Notes: generated by a model not told the origin, from the letters alone. A DNA stretch of 64,000 bases from Alnus glutinosa (GCF_958979055.1 NC_084897.1:20437628-20501627), one strand, 5' to 3'. Positions 34,461 through 45,793 are shown, counted from the stretch's first letter. Program-made: numbers and translations.

Positions 34461-35242
34461 TAGGGTTGGCAATTCGGGTTCACGAGGTCGGGTTTGTGTC
34501 AACCCGACCGACCTGATTACATAAACGGGTATGACACGGACCCGACCCGATTATTTAATCGGGGTTGTGACACGCGACCCGAACACGATCCGATAAACAC
34601 GACTAATAATTGTGTCACCCGTTTACCCAACCCAAGAAAATGCATATTCCTAACGTTTTTAGAGCGAAAGTAACATCATAGAATACACGGGGCCTTCCCT
34701 TTCCAGATAACTCAATTGGATTAGCAACCAAGAGTTTTGTATCAGGGCCCCGATTGACGATAATAACCCATAACGGATGAAGCATCTCCTCCTTCAAGTG
34801 AGAACACAATGCAATCTGACTTTCTGGATCCACAATCTACTAACTGTGCTAAGCAAAGAGTCAAAGAGAGGGGGAAAAATCCGGATGGTTGGCGGTCGAG
34901 CGTGCGGAATACGGGAGGGCGGCGACGCGGTATGCGAGAGGGCGGCGTGCTGGCGAGCGGGCGGGCGGGCTACTGGGCAGTGGGCTAGCCGGCTAGGGTT
35001 CGACGGTTCACAGAACAGAATGGGCAAAATCATGTTTGATAGTGATTTGGGCATTTGGGGCTTTGGGCATCCCGATTCCTGCATCCGGCATTTCCATTTT
35101 TTTTATTTTTTTTTTAAAATTTTTTAATACAACGGGGTCAGAATCGGGTTGACCCGAACCCGATTGTATAAAACTCATATCCGATTTTCCCGTGTCGTGT
35201 TCGTGTCGGGTTCGTGGGTCGTGTCAAAAATTGACAACTCTA
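34461..35242. mobile_element. Non-autonomous hAT-like element with 8-bp target duplication
   Basis: The ends read TAGGGTTGGCAATTCGGGTT and, reverse complemented, TAGAGTTGTCAATTTTTGAC. ATCCTGTT abuts both sides (34453-34460 and 35243-35250). Subterminal regions are dense in CGGGTT/AACCCG words. Between about 34640 and 35090 lies unrelated internal sequence: an AT-balanced stretch open on the minus strand and then a GC-rich stretch (34890-35010). I do not recognise the encoded peptide. It may be captured host DNA. Confidence 0.8.
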
Positions 35243-35640
35243 ATCCTGTTAGAGATTAAAAAAAAAAGGCTTATAATAGCCAAATTTGATTATTATAAGT
35301 TATTTGCCTAATATGTTGGAAATGAGCAAGAATCTAGTCCGCGGCGAGTTTACAATATTTAGTCTCGTCTCAATCACTAACAACTTGTAAAGGCGATTGC
35401 ATAGGCGCTACGATCCTTCTGTTGTGACGAACCCTCTCCGGAGTCTGATGTTCCCACCAACTCTCTCCTAGACTATGCCACCTGACCCAACAACAAACAC
35501 GAACCATTCCACTGGGAACTCTGCGAGAGAGAGAGAGAGAGAGGAGACTCTGATTAAACCAAGCCGAATAGCTCCAAAGCGGTGGCGAACTCCGAAGTTG
35601 AAAGTTTGCGTTACAGGTGAATATACGACTAAGAAGGATA

Positions 35641-38600
35641 ATGATAGGAATAAGGATGGTGGTGGAGGAGTTGGGGGACGCTTTTCATTTCGTTTGCTCA
35701 GTAGAATTCTGGAGAATGGCAGTGTTTTGGACACTCTCTCTCCTCATCTCCTACTGTCACCTCTTGTTTGCTCCCAATTCTAAGTCCTACCCACGTTGCG
35801 CCCCTGCAACCTCTTCTATCAATATCAAGCCCGTCTGCATTATCACCGGCGTAATCTCTCATCTTTAAATTTTATTGCCCATTAGAAATTTAATCCAGAT
35901 TGTTCTTTTGTTGGTCTGATTGGTTTTGTCATTTGTTGTAGGCCACATCTGGGTTGGGTGCGGCCACTGCCTATGCACTTTCAAAGCAAGGTTTCTGCGT
36001 TGTTCTTGGTACACCCCAAAGTTTGACACTTTAAACGGGTGTCCAAACATATTTTTTGTTTTTATGTTTTGACACTGTAAAAGGATACACGAATAATAGT
36101 TGCTTTTTAGATCATGAAAGAAACATTTTGTTCTGTTTTAATGAAAAATTTTGTATAGCTGAAATTCGTTTTGGCTGCAGTTGGACGGTCCTCCCATTTG
36201 TTATCGAAGGTACAGCCTTTTATTATAAGTTTAGTGTTGGGCATGCCTTCTCCATTTTAAGCCTATTCTTATATTTGCTCTCACTCTTTCTGGGACAGAC
36301 GGTGGGAGAGATAAAAAGTTGGAATAGGGATGCCCATCTCAAACATTTTGAGGTTGACATATCATCCTTCCAGTCAATATTGAACTTTAAGGGCTCCCTT
36401 AAGCAGTGGCTTTCAGATTCAAATATGCATTCTTCAATTCAATTATTGATTAACAATGCTGGGATACTAGCAACATCATGTAGACTCACGGCTGAAGGCT
36501 ATGATCAGTAAATTTCTTTACTCACGACCTTTTTCTTTAAAAAGAATATATTAATGGAATTTGTTATTATCCTGAAACAAATTTCCATTGTTCATGATAA
36601 ACCCGTGCAGGCAGAACATATTCCACCAAGTTGTATGAGTTTAAGCTTGCTGTTGATTTGTATAATTTGATCTAACTTGCGTAAGTTGCTTGGTGACCTT
36701 GGCACCTCTAAATATAACAGTACCATGCTCATTTAAACTTGAACCTCATGGAGAGACCCACAAGATTGTGTAGACGTCTTTTTTGTACTTTCTTTTAGGA
36801 CTTTTATCTTCAGTATCATATCTTTTTCTATTCTGCAAAATTTGTGTTTGTCTGTGGTACATGTTCAGCTGATTTTGGCTTTACATACATTTTGATCTCA
36901 TCACAAATGATTGAATTAAATGTCTTATTCATTCCAGGATGATGGCTACGAATTACATTGGTGCATTCTGTCTGACCAAACTTTTACTACCACTTCTCAC
37001 AAACAGCCCTGTTCCTTCCCGGATTGTGAATGTTTCATCATTTACGCATCGATCTGGTAAATTGGTTCTTGGTTATGTATGTCAAACATTTTTCAGTGAA
37101 TACTCAGTGGTGATTTTGGTCTGTACACCTGTAATTGCTTTCTGTGTTCTACTTGCTCAACATTGATTCTATGCCGACGCCATAACTTTGTCTCTAACTC
37201 TGAAATTTCTGTTCGTTTGTGATAGATACAATCTGCCTTCATGGTGGCCTAAGTTGAAAATGGGGAGGCAAAAAGTTAAAGAAAGAGAATTGTAAATGAA
37301 TGTTGGTCCCCAAATTTTGTTTTCCTGACATTTTGATGTGGCAAAGAGGCCATCAGGCTTAGGTTGTAAAGTTTCATCCATATAGTGAACCAATGTATTT
37401 GCTTGCACGCTGACATCTGACTGCTGTGCTGCTCGTAAACGGAAAAAGAAAAAGTGCACGTTGATTAGATCGATCAAGCTAAGATATCCTATGATGAGGG
37501 TGGTTGTAATATTACATTTTCCGCATGATGATTGATTTGTTTAATACGTTATAGGTTCTGAAGTATTCCACCTAGTTGAATATCAACATGAGTATATAGT
37601 TAGAAAAGCGGAAAGCCATAATTGCATCTACTAACAGACTATTGACAAAATTCATCAATTCTTTTTTCTTCAGTTTTTAATATGCAGGTTGACAAGGAAA
37701 CTATTTCTGGGAAGTGCTTTATAAGATCAAAACGATATCCATATGCTCATATTTATGAAAATTCCAAATGTAAGATGTAATTGTTCCATTAGGTATATCA
37801 AATTACCTTTTATCTCAATCCTAACAAGCAGCATGTCATTTTCTGATGTAGTATGCCTACTGCTGTTCTCCTATGAGTTTCACCGACAGCTTGATTTGAT
37901 GGAAAAATCTCATCAGGTCTCTGTCATGTATGTGATTACAAACTTCTTCTTCATTCTTTCAATCTTGTGGGGCTTTGAACGTATAATACCTATTGAATAT
38001 GCTATTATCACTAAACTTCCTTGAGTGTAATAATCTGAATGCATCTTTGACCTTTTCTGTGCTTCATGCATTAAAACTAGGGTTTTTCTCTCTAGATTTG
38101 TCTTGTAGACAGAACTTATTGTCTGTCATTCTCTTACCATGCACAAATTTTTTCTTTTCAAGGAAAGTTTTAATCATCTGCCATATTTAATTATTTATAG
38201 CTTTACTCAAATGCTGTTATCCATTATGCTTCATCAAGATCTTCTTATTAACAGTTATTTTTGCTTCTTGTTTGTTTTCTCATTTTGTTTGATTTGAAGT
38301 GCTGTGGATCCTGGAACAGTAGAAACCAAGATTATGCGGGAAGTTCCTTCATGCCTTTCCGGTGTAGCGTTTATAGTCTTGAAACTTCTGGGCCTTTTGC
38401 AATCTCCTGAAAAAGGCATCAACTCTATTCTTGATGCAGCCCTTGCCCCACCAGTGAGTTTAACTCGGTCTAATTATTCATATCTTCTTGAATTGAATGC
38501 TGACACTCTCCAATAAAAAATAGAGTTTGTTATTAATTGTGTCTTTTTAACTTAATCAAAGCTGTTGTGCCTACCATCTCATGTGTCAGTCCAAATTCCA

Positions 38601-39534
38601 ATGCCAATATTTGTGTTAGCAATTTAATTGTGCTCCCAAACAATAGCCATCGACAGCATTTGGCAAGTTATGGTGTAATGGTGATGCAGCTTTAAAGGAG
38701 CACTCTTCTAACTATATTTTCTTGAAGTTTGCAGATGCTTTTCCTCTTTAGGAAGATTAAGCGACTTATGCTCTAATAGAGCTAGCACACCTCCTTTTTT
38801 TTTTTTCATTTTACTAAAGTTGAAAAGGGACATTTTTGGTTCAAGATGTTTAAAACTACTTGGTGTTTAACTTATATCTTGAATGGTACACAGCAAATAG
38901 GTTACTGAGCACTGATGTAATGACCTCTAGGAGTCATTCTTTCTTCTTGAAGCTATTCCCAAACGCACCCCTTTTGTGTTTAGTGTTTAGTGTGAGTGTG
39001 CATGAATCCATTTTATTCCATTAGTATTTACTGAGATGAGAGATCTAAATAAGATTGGCGGATGAGTGGCTGGTCAAGCCCTTTTGTTATTATATCCTTG
39101 AAGATTTCAATTACTCTGCATGTTCCCTTGAGTCGGTTTAGTCAGTGAGTTGCTAGAAGCTCTCAATTGAGTGCTGACATTATTTTCATTTGCTGAGAAT
39201 GAGGAATCTTTGAGTTGGGTATGATTCTTCATTTCTCCTTGCATGTGTTAGAAACACTTTGCTGAACTACATTGAAATTGGATTTTGGTGTACTGTTGTT
39301 CACTTTCTGAAGAAAGAAAATCTAAATAATGTATTCCAAGTAAATTTGTTGATTACTGAGTTAATTAGTTTATTTCTGTTTCAGGACATATCTGGAGTAT
39401 ACTTTTTTGGTGGAAAGGGTAGAACTCTCAACTCTTCTGCACTGTCGCACAACACTAAACTTGCACAGGAACTTTGGAACACTTCATGTGATTTGTTTTT
39501 GCAGTCACAGTTTTTTGTTAAGGAACTTTGTTAA
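35641..39534 (+). CDS. Short-chain dehydrogenase/reductase, membrane-anchored type
   Basis: Nine exons (35641-35850, 35942-36008, 36181-36209, 36299-36507, 36938-37056, 37674-37769, 37852-37927, 38300-38453, 39385-39534) join in phase to 369 codons plus TAA. An in-frame TGA at 35599 makes 35641 the first ATG; 35656 is an alternative. A hydrophobic N-terminal segment (FWRMAVFWTLSLLISYCHLL) suggests membrane anchoring. The Rossmann fold shows the cofactor loop TGATSGLGAAT, LLINNAG, the catalytic Ser region RIVNVSSFTH and Tyr-Lys as YENSK, then VDPGTVETKIM. The enzyme should use NAD(P)H to interconvert a carbonyl and an alcohol; the substrate is unknown. It resembles the retinol-dehydrogenase-like plant SDRs. 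Exon 6 must start at 37674, not at the nearer AG at 37687, or a stop appears. Confidence 0.88.
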
Positions 39535-40267
39535 GGATTGCGGTAGGGAGGAATTTTCGGATTCTCTTCGTCAACCGAAAGAACAGAGAAAGATTGTGCA
39601 TCTGAAATGGTGGCAGTTAGCTTATCCTTGAGATGTGTTCTCACTTAGGTTGCTTCATGGATGCTTTGATAAATGAAGATCTGTAATTGGAACTTGTTTA
39701 CATATATAAGCCTTAGTGAAATCCTTGAGAGCTTTTCAGGAATCATGGTTCTTTAAAAGCAAGGCTGACAGAAGAAACGTGCAACACAGCAATGGAAGCC
39801 AAAGAGGGACATTGTCTTTGGGACAGGTTTGTGTTGCCTGTGGATAAAGTCAAGAAGCAAGAGGGAGGTGGAGTCCATTATGTCCATATTAATAAAAAGT
39901 TTTGGGATATAAGTTTCGCCAGCAAATCTGAAAAATGCTGGTGTTAGAGTTCATTTGCATGCCATCTCTTATGTTGTAGCAAAATTCAAATGAATGAGCT
40001 TGTTATCCACCCTTTCCAGGGATTTTAGATGTATTTTATACCAGGAATCGTCCTTTTTATCAGCAGGTTAATAAAAGGTTTTTAAAATGCTTGTAAAAAT
40101 TTCATGCATTTTAGACGTATTCGTTTAATAAACTGAATTTAAGAAATTTCTTTGCTCTAGTTTGGAGAAGAACTATCTTATTTATTTTTTTTTTTTTGGC
40201 CAAATAAAAGAGCAAACTTAATTAAACAGGGATCGATTTATTCGAAAATGATGAATAGGGAGTGTCT
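39535..40267. other. SDR 3' region
   Basis: Probable 3' UTR and flanking DNA. No further exon is seen. Confidence 0.4.
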
Positions 40268-40599
40268 TAGGCTGGGTTTGATAAATGGTTGTTTTGTGGA
40301 ATTTTTATTTGAATGGTAGTAAGAAGTGATTGAGGTGATATAAAGTATAAAAAAATTTAGAACTGTTTTATAGAAAAGTAAAAAAGTTTTGTTTTATGTG
40401 GATATATTTTTTTAATAGTAATAAAAAAATAATTGACGTAATATAGAAAGTGAAAAAAAAAAATAGAATGTTTTGGAGTTAACTTTTTTGACAGAAGTGA
40501 AAAAAAAAAAAAGGAAAAAAAAAAGAGAGAGAGAGTAAAGGGTTGTAAAAAAAAAAAAAATAATAGAGGGAGAGTAGAGGTTTGCCAAACAACCCCTTA
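40268..40599. mobile_element. TIR element, TTAGGCTGGGTTTG ends
   Basis: The left end (TAGGCTGGGTTTGATAAATG) pairs with the reverse complement of the right end (TAAGGGGTTGTTTGGCAAAC). The interior is A- and GA-rich with no gene. Confidence 0.5.
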
Positions 40600-40647
40600 A
40601 TTTTCTGGAATAATTTCATAGAAGAATTCTGAAAATATTTATTTTAT

Positions 40648-40980
40648 GGGAAAACTACAATTTACCCCCTTGATATATCCACCATATGGCGATTTGGCTC
40701 TCAATGTTTAAAAATCGTTAGATGACCTCCTAATGTTAACAACGTGTGGCACTTAAAACTTTTCGTCCACTTATCTATCTTTTTGGACAGAAAAAAGGCC
40801 ACGTGTCTGGGAGTTAAAAGGTTACATGCAATGCACGTGGCCTTTTTTCCGTCCAAAAAGACAGATAAGTGGACGGAAGATTTTAAGTGCTACACGTTAA
40901 CATTAGGATGTTATCTACCAAATATTGGGGGCCAAATCGCAATATGATGGATATATAAGGGGATAAAGTGTAACTTTTCC
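40648..40980. mobile_element. Palindromic Mutator-like MITE with 9-bp target duplication
   Basis: The 333-bp element folds on itself over nearly its full length: GGAAAACTACAATTTACCCC against the reverse complement GGAAAAGTTACACTTTATCC, then both arms share ATATCCA(C/T)CATAT, CGATTTGG, ATGTTAAC, CACTTAAAA and TCCGTCC/GTCCACTTATCT. TTATTTTAT abuts each side (40639-40647 and 40981-40989). Long arms and a 9-bp duplication fit Mutator-like elements. Confidence 0.85.
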
Positions 40981-41251
40981 TTATTTTATCGATCTCCATA
41001 CAAAATAATCGAATTGTGGTGAAGTCCACGTGAGTAACACGTGCGCCTACTCATGAGTTATGAATGAAGGGTTTCAAGTTGTACCCTGTCCCTCTGCGAG
41101 CCCGTGGCGTGGTGATAGTTAAAAGCCGAAACCCCAAGTAGGAGAAGCATAAGCAGTGGCGAGCGGAATCGGTAGAACTCAGCAGCAGAGGAGAGTAGCG
41201 TAGACGTGGTTGGGAGGTGGTGGAGCTTCTTGGAGTGGAGGTATCGGCACA

Positions 41252-41425
41252 ATGATTGCTGTTCGTACGTTCGTGAGGCATTTCTCGCGAAAGCGCGCGG
41301 AGGATCTTAGGAAAATCAGCCCGAATGTGACACCTCGAGAGGCCTCTTCCGTTGCTCAAGACCTCTACCACGTCATCAAGCGACGCGGCCCTCTCCCCGT
41401 CTCCAAAACTTGGATTCACGCCCAG
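41252..41425 (+). CDS. First exon of a small basic, probably mitochondrial protein (partial)
   Basis: The ATG at 41252 opens 58 codons that end at a donor (CAG|GTTCCG) in phase 0. The N-terminus MIAVRTFVRHFSRKR is a basic amphipathic stretch like a mitochondrial presequence. It continues PNVTPREASSVAQDLYHVIK and RRGPLPVSKTWIHAQ, which reads like a conserved plant family of about 100 residues that I cannot name. I could not find a second exon in phase before COX15. The downstream DNA is filled by a TRIM, a SINE and a LINE. Either a later exon is diverged or distant, or the gene is cut off. Confidence 0.6.
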
Positions 41426-41880
41426 GTTCCGCTTTTTTCTTTCTTTGTCATTTAGCTATTTCGAATCGTGTTTTGAATAATACGAACCTTTGTTTCATGT
41501 TAATCATAAATGTATATTTTGATATTAGACTTAATTTAAGTATCAATATTTTGATCTGTATATCAGATATTAACAATCCAGAAATAGACTTATAGATACA
41601 GAGATATCTCACACAAACTAATTTGTCATCAATTTACAATAAAAAGATCAAATCAAAATTCATCAATTTTTTGTTATTATTAGGTTTAGTTAGACAAAAT
41701 AAAGTAAATGCAATAGAATCACCACATTTTTGTCTTTGTGGCCCCATCCACAAGCTTAGACAATCCAATCTTAAGCTATATAACTTTTTCACGAAACATT
41801 AAACATGTCTAAGTTTTCCCTCAATGTCATAATCTAGGGAAGCGTTAGCCACATCTTTACTATACTCAAAAGGCTAGTTG

Positions 41881-42324
41881 TTTAACAAATCTCAGTAGAA
41901 CTCATCTACTTGCAGGGGAAAGGTGCTTAAAAGCTTATATATACATTGTTAAAATTATACTTAATCGATGTGAGACATTTAGGACTGTAGCATACTACTA
42001 CTCTGTGTAGCCAACGTACCAATGAGTCAATGACCTATCATTTCTAGTGGGTGCCTTCTCAGACCTTATCTTCTACAAGTAGCAGCCTTCCCCAGGTCAC
42101 CCCCTCCGTAGCTCAGCCACAAAGCAGCAACTCATTTAATGTCATACTCGACAAGCAGCATTCAATCTGATACTCGACATGATAGCTGCTTTGATACCAG
42201 ATATAACAAACCTCAAGTAGAATTCACTCTTAAAAGTTGGCTTGTAAGGGAAGGGCATTCAATAGTTTATATATACATAGTTAAGATTGCACTTAACTGA
42301 TGTGGGACACTTATGATCGTAACA
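41881..42324 (-). mobile_element. TRIM (miniature LTR retrotransposon)
   Basis: On the minus strand one LTR (42324-42201, starting TGTTACGATCATAAGTGTCC) and a second (about 41992-41881, starting TGCTACAGTCCTAAATGTCT) align along about 115 bp, including CACATC(A/G)(A/G)TTAAGT, TATATATAA and TTCTACT-GAG-TTTGTTA. Directly after the first LTR comes TGGTATCAAAGC (42199-42188), close to the TGGTATCAGAGC primer-binding site complementary to initiator tRNA-Met. The internal part is about 200 bp and encodes nothing. AGTTG lies on both sides (41876-41880 and 42325-42329), a 5-bp duplication typical of LTR elements. Confidence 0.8.
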
Positions 42325-42329
42325 AGTTG

Positions 42330-42560
42330 AAGCTATGATTAGGGCTTCCTAAAATCCATCGCATGAAGCATTTCCATCAGGTCTAAGGTTCGAACCCATT
42401 TAGGTACAAACAATTCCTTGAGGCTAGCTTATAGGCAAAGCTGGAGTAGTACCTGATTTGGCGATTCGTGTGGAGGGAGTGCTTTGTACGGATCCGAGGT
42501 TTATCCAACAGGGGTGGGTATATGACGTGAGGAGTTCCTCATAATTAAAAAAAAAAAAAA
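42330..42560 (+). mobile_element. tRNA-derived SINE with poly(A) end
   Basis: A perfect RNA polymerase III B-box-type word, GGTTCGAACCC, lies at 42387-42397. The body (GGCAAAGCTGGAGTAGTACC, GGAGGGAGTGCTTTGTACGG, GGGTATATGACGTGAGGAGT, TCCTCATAATT) resembles plant SINE bodies. It closes with an A-run at 42546-42560 and (GAA)n. The A-box is degenerate. Confidence 0.65.
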
Positions 42561-42584
42561 GAAGAAGAAGAAGAAGGAGGCAAA

Positions 42585-44392
42585 AATCTAGGCCCTTGTG
42601 GTTAAGGGAGGGCAATAAGTACACAGAGTTTTTTCATAAAATGGCTTACTCCAACAAAAGAAAGAACTCTATTGATTCCTCTAGGCCCTTGTGGTTAAGG
42701 GAGGGCAATAAGTACACAGAGTTTTTTCATAGAATGGCTTACTCCAACAAAAGAAAGAACTCTATTGATTCCTTGTTGATTGATGGTACAATTTCTACCA
42801 ACCAATCGGAGATTTGCGAGCACATGGTTCAGTTTTATAAAAAGCTGTACACCGAGCAGTTCAGTTAGAGGCCTTTGGTGGACAGTCTTTTCCTTGATTC
42901 TATTGATGAGGTTGAGGCTAGTTGGTTGGAAAGAAATTTTGAGGAATGGAAGGTGTTGGAGGTAGTGAAAGCCATGAGTGGGAACAAGGCGCCAGGCCCT
43001 GACGGTTACTCTATGGCGTTCTTCCAAGCTTCTTGGGTTGTTTTAAAAGAGGGCATCATGAAGGTTTTTCGTGACTTCCATACTAGATGTAAGTTTGAGA
43101 GAAACCTTCATGCTATGTTCATCGCCCTCATCCCGAAGATTCCAACGGTTGTTGACCCAAGGATTTTCCCCCAATCAGTCTTGTGGGTGGAATTTAGAAA
43201 ATTATTGCAAAGATTCTAGCAAACAAGCTTAAGATGGTATGGACAAGATTATTTCTAAGTCACAATGCGTTCATTCGAGGTAGGCATATCCTAAATCCCA
43301 TTCTTATTATCAATGAATGCTTTGGTATTAGATTGAGATCTGAAGAACCAGGTGTTATTTGCAAAATGGACTTAGAAAAAGCATATGATCATGTTAATTG
43401 GGGTTTTTTGTTGTATGTGTTGAGAAGGTGCAGGTTTCGGGGGAAATGGTGCTCTTGGATAGCTCATTGTATTTCTTCGTTGTGTTTCCCGGTTTTGTTG
43501 AGCAACACCCCCATAAGTTTTTTAGTAGCTCTCGTGGCTTGAAACAAAAGGACCTTCTGTCTCCTCTGCTGTTTGTCATTGTGATGGAGGCGTTGGGTAG
43601 GATGATTTTTGCTGCAGTGATTGGTGGTTTGTTGTCTGGCTTAATTGTGGTGACATGGATTGATATCTCTCATCTTTTGTTTGTTGATAATACTTTTTTG
43701 ATTTTCTGTGGGGCTGACCCAAATCATCTACATGGGCTAGGCAAAGAGTTCAAATATCACCTAGTTAGTTGGTCTAAGGTTTGTTCGCTGATCTCTGAGG
43801 GAGGGTTGGGGCTTCGGAACTTGTTGATGTTCAACCGTGCTCTCCTAGGTAAACGACTATGGCGTTATGCGCTTGAGAGGAAAGCTTTGTAGAAAGTGGT
43901 GGTGGACTCTAAATTTGGTAATTCATGGGGGGAATGGTGTTCTAATGAGCCTTTTAAGGCATAAGGGGTGGGGTTATGGAAGAATATTAGGCAGGGTTGG
44001 GGAAAGTTTTCAAGTCATACCAAATTTGAGGTGGGAGATGGCTCTAAGATTAGATTATGGCATGATCTGTGGTGTGGAGATTCGGCCCTTAAAGAAGCCT
44101 TTATAGATTGGTATTACTTGCGCAAAGGATACTTGCGGCTCAAATGGAACTTTCTGGTGGTTCTATTTAGTGGAATGTAAGCTTTGCCAGAGCGGCTTAT
44201 GATTGGGAGGTGGATTTCTTTGTCTCGTTCTTTAGAGTGTTGTATTAAGTAAGAGTGAGTCGGGAAAGTGAAGACAAGTTGTGGTGGGTCCCCTTCAAAA
44301 GATGGTTGTTTGATGTTAAATCTTTTTACAATATCTTGGGCTGTAGTGATGGCTTCCGTTTCCCTTGGAAGAGTGTGTGGCAAACTAAGAGC
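42585..44392 (+). mobile_element. Decayed L1-type LINE with internal deletion
   Basis: Frames broken by stops and shifts carry, in order, the pre-RT region (REGNKYTEFFHKMAYSNKRK), RT motif GNKAPGPDGYSMAFFQASW, catalytic motif A (KMDLEKAYDHVNW), a degraded YADD box reading FVDNTFLIF (near 43690), then FKYHLVSWSKVCSLISEGGL and the zf-RVT approach. Between the YADD box and FKYHLVSW the usual linker is largely missing. Its C-terminal half is homologous to the LINE at 4455-5987. The 3' end (C-terminus, tail) is absent. The altered active site and many breaks make it dead. Confidence 0.8.
42588..42773 (+). repeat. 93-bp tandem duplication inside the LINE
   Basis: CTAGGCCCTTGTGGTTAAGG and the following sequence to ATTGATTCC occur twice (42588-42680 and 42681-42773) with only one or two differences. 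The duplication is recent relative to the decay of the LINE. Confidence 0.85.
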
Positions 44393-44890
44393 TTGTTTTG
44401 GAAATAGGCTTTTTGTTTCCAAAACAGGAAACGTGTTTAAACCGGTTTTCAATCCGTTTGGTGTGTTGTTTTTAAAACAAAAACCATGAAAACAAAAAAC
44501 ATAATAAACAAGTTTTTAGGAAACAGGTTAGACCTGTTTCCTAAATCTCAAAACTTGTTTCCTTTGCTACAGTAGAAAACCAATCTCAAAAGTTTCTCAT
44601 TTAAGTGCACAATAGCCTAGCCATGGTTCGAGTTGTGGGATCCTCTTTTTGGATCCTTCTTAATCTCCATCTTCACGGTATCTTCACGCATCACTTCTGC
44701 GTCTTTACTCCTTCAACAATTTTTTAGAACGACTTTACTCCTCCATGGCTCCATCCTCAAAAAATTCAAGCTTGTTGAAACCCAAAAAACAAACGGCTAT
44801 GTAAACCCATGCCCCTGCCTACTGCTTTATTAGCTCATAAGCAACCAATAAGGTAGCACAAAAACCATGCTAAAACCCTCAATTTCAGTG
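44393..44890. other. Spacer upstream of COX15
   Basis: Contains words in both orientations (TTGTTTTGGAAATAGGC, GTTTCCAAAACAGGAAAC, AGGAAACAGG, CCTGTTTCCTAAA) indicating a small decayed inverted-repeat element. No gene is seen. A (GA)n tract lies at 44897-44918. Confidence 0.4.
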
Positions 44891-44920
44891 TGTGTGTGAG
44901 AGAGAGAGAGAGAGAGATGT

Positions 44921-45071
44921 TTGGGAGGCTAGAGCATTTCTGAAGAGGATCAAGGCTTCGAATGGGACATACAATCTCAGGAAAACGACGCTGCCTATGG
45001 TTTTGCCCGAGCACCCCACCCTATTCTTCGCTTCCCAAATAGCAACCAAATGCTTCAGATCTTTGCCCAAG
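44921..45071 (+). pseudogene. COX15: Relic first exon of COX15
   Basis: An ATG at 44921 meets TGA after eight codons. In another frame the same DNA reads ARAFLKRIKASNGTYNLRK, then LPMVLPEHPTLFFASQIATK and FRSLPK up to a donor (AAG|GTTCTATT), a plausible presequence exon. A one-base loss just after codon 4 would explain the break. The internal ATG at 44997 is in the open frame but does not join exon 2 without a stop. Confidence 0.55.
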
Positions 45072-45283
45072 GTTCTATTTCTTCTTCTTCTTTCTTAGTT
45101 TTCTCAACTCCTAAAACTAAAGTGTAACATTTAACGTTGTAGAGCTCCAAGTTCTGATGAATTTGGAATTGAATGGTTGTGGAAATCAAATTGTTATCGA
45201 TATGTCTCTCCCCAAAGTGAATTGATCAAGCCAAGAATCTCTGAGTTTACCCACCTCCTCACTCGGTTTTTTTTAATACTTAT

Positions 45284-45327
<44 letters not shown>

Positions 45328-45609
45328 TTGTATCCATCTCTCTCAATCGAATATTTTTATAGGATTTCTTTGTACCCTATTCTTTTAATCAAACATTTGT
45401 AAAATTTCTTTTCTTCAACCTAATTCTCTTAATCAGACATGTCTTGGATTTCATTAGTCCTAATTCTCTTAGTCATTTTTTTTTTCTAGAGAAATGTTTC
45501 TCAAAATATAATATGTTTTGTTGACTGTATGTATTCCTCTTTCTTTTCACTTTGCGGAGGCTTAATTAGAAAATTGTTAAAATGATGTTTGTATAATTGG
45601 TCCAAGGGA

Positions 45610-45685
45610 AGTGAAATAGGAGATTCATGACTTCCGCTTCATGAGGTATTGTCACAGTCGATTGAACTACCTCAGTTTAGAGAAA
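45610..45685 (-). mobile_element. tRNA-like SINE head in COX15 intron 1
   Basis: On the minus strand it reads GAGGTAGTTCAATCGACTGT, CCTCATGAAGCGGAAGTC, ATGAATC, matching the heads at 21370-21505 and 33745-33840. T-runs at 45289-45326 and 45704-45721 lie near but not adjacent. Confidence 0.45.
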
Positions 45686-45793
45686 TCGCAATCTTGCAAT
45701 TCTTGTTTTTTTTTTTTTTTTTCCTCCCTTGCAGCTTGAAAGCACACACACACGTAGTTATGCATCTAATTTGTTGTGGGATCTTCTGTGAAC

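Noticed and set aside
34794-35127. Arg/Ala/Gly-rich frames on both strands at 34.8-35.1 kb
   Set aside because: They come from a GC-rich stretch inside the hAT-like element; open frames are expected there by composition.
37169-37477. 102-codon minus-strand frame in SDR intron 5
   Set aside because: No homologous features, and it sits fully inside an intron of a supported gene.
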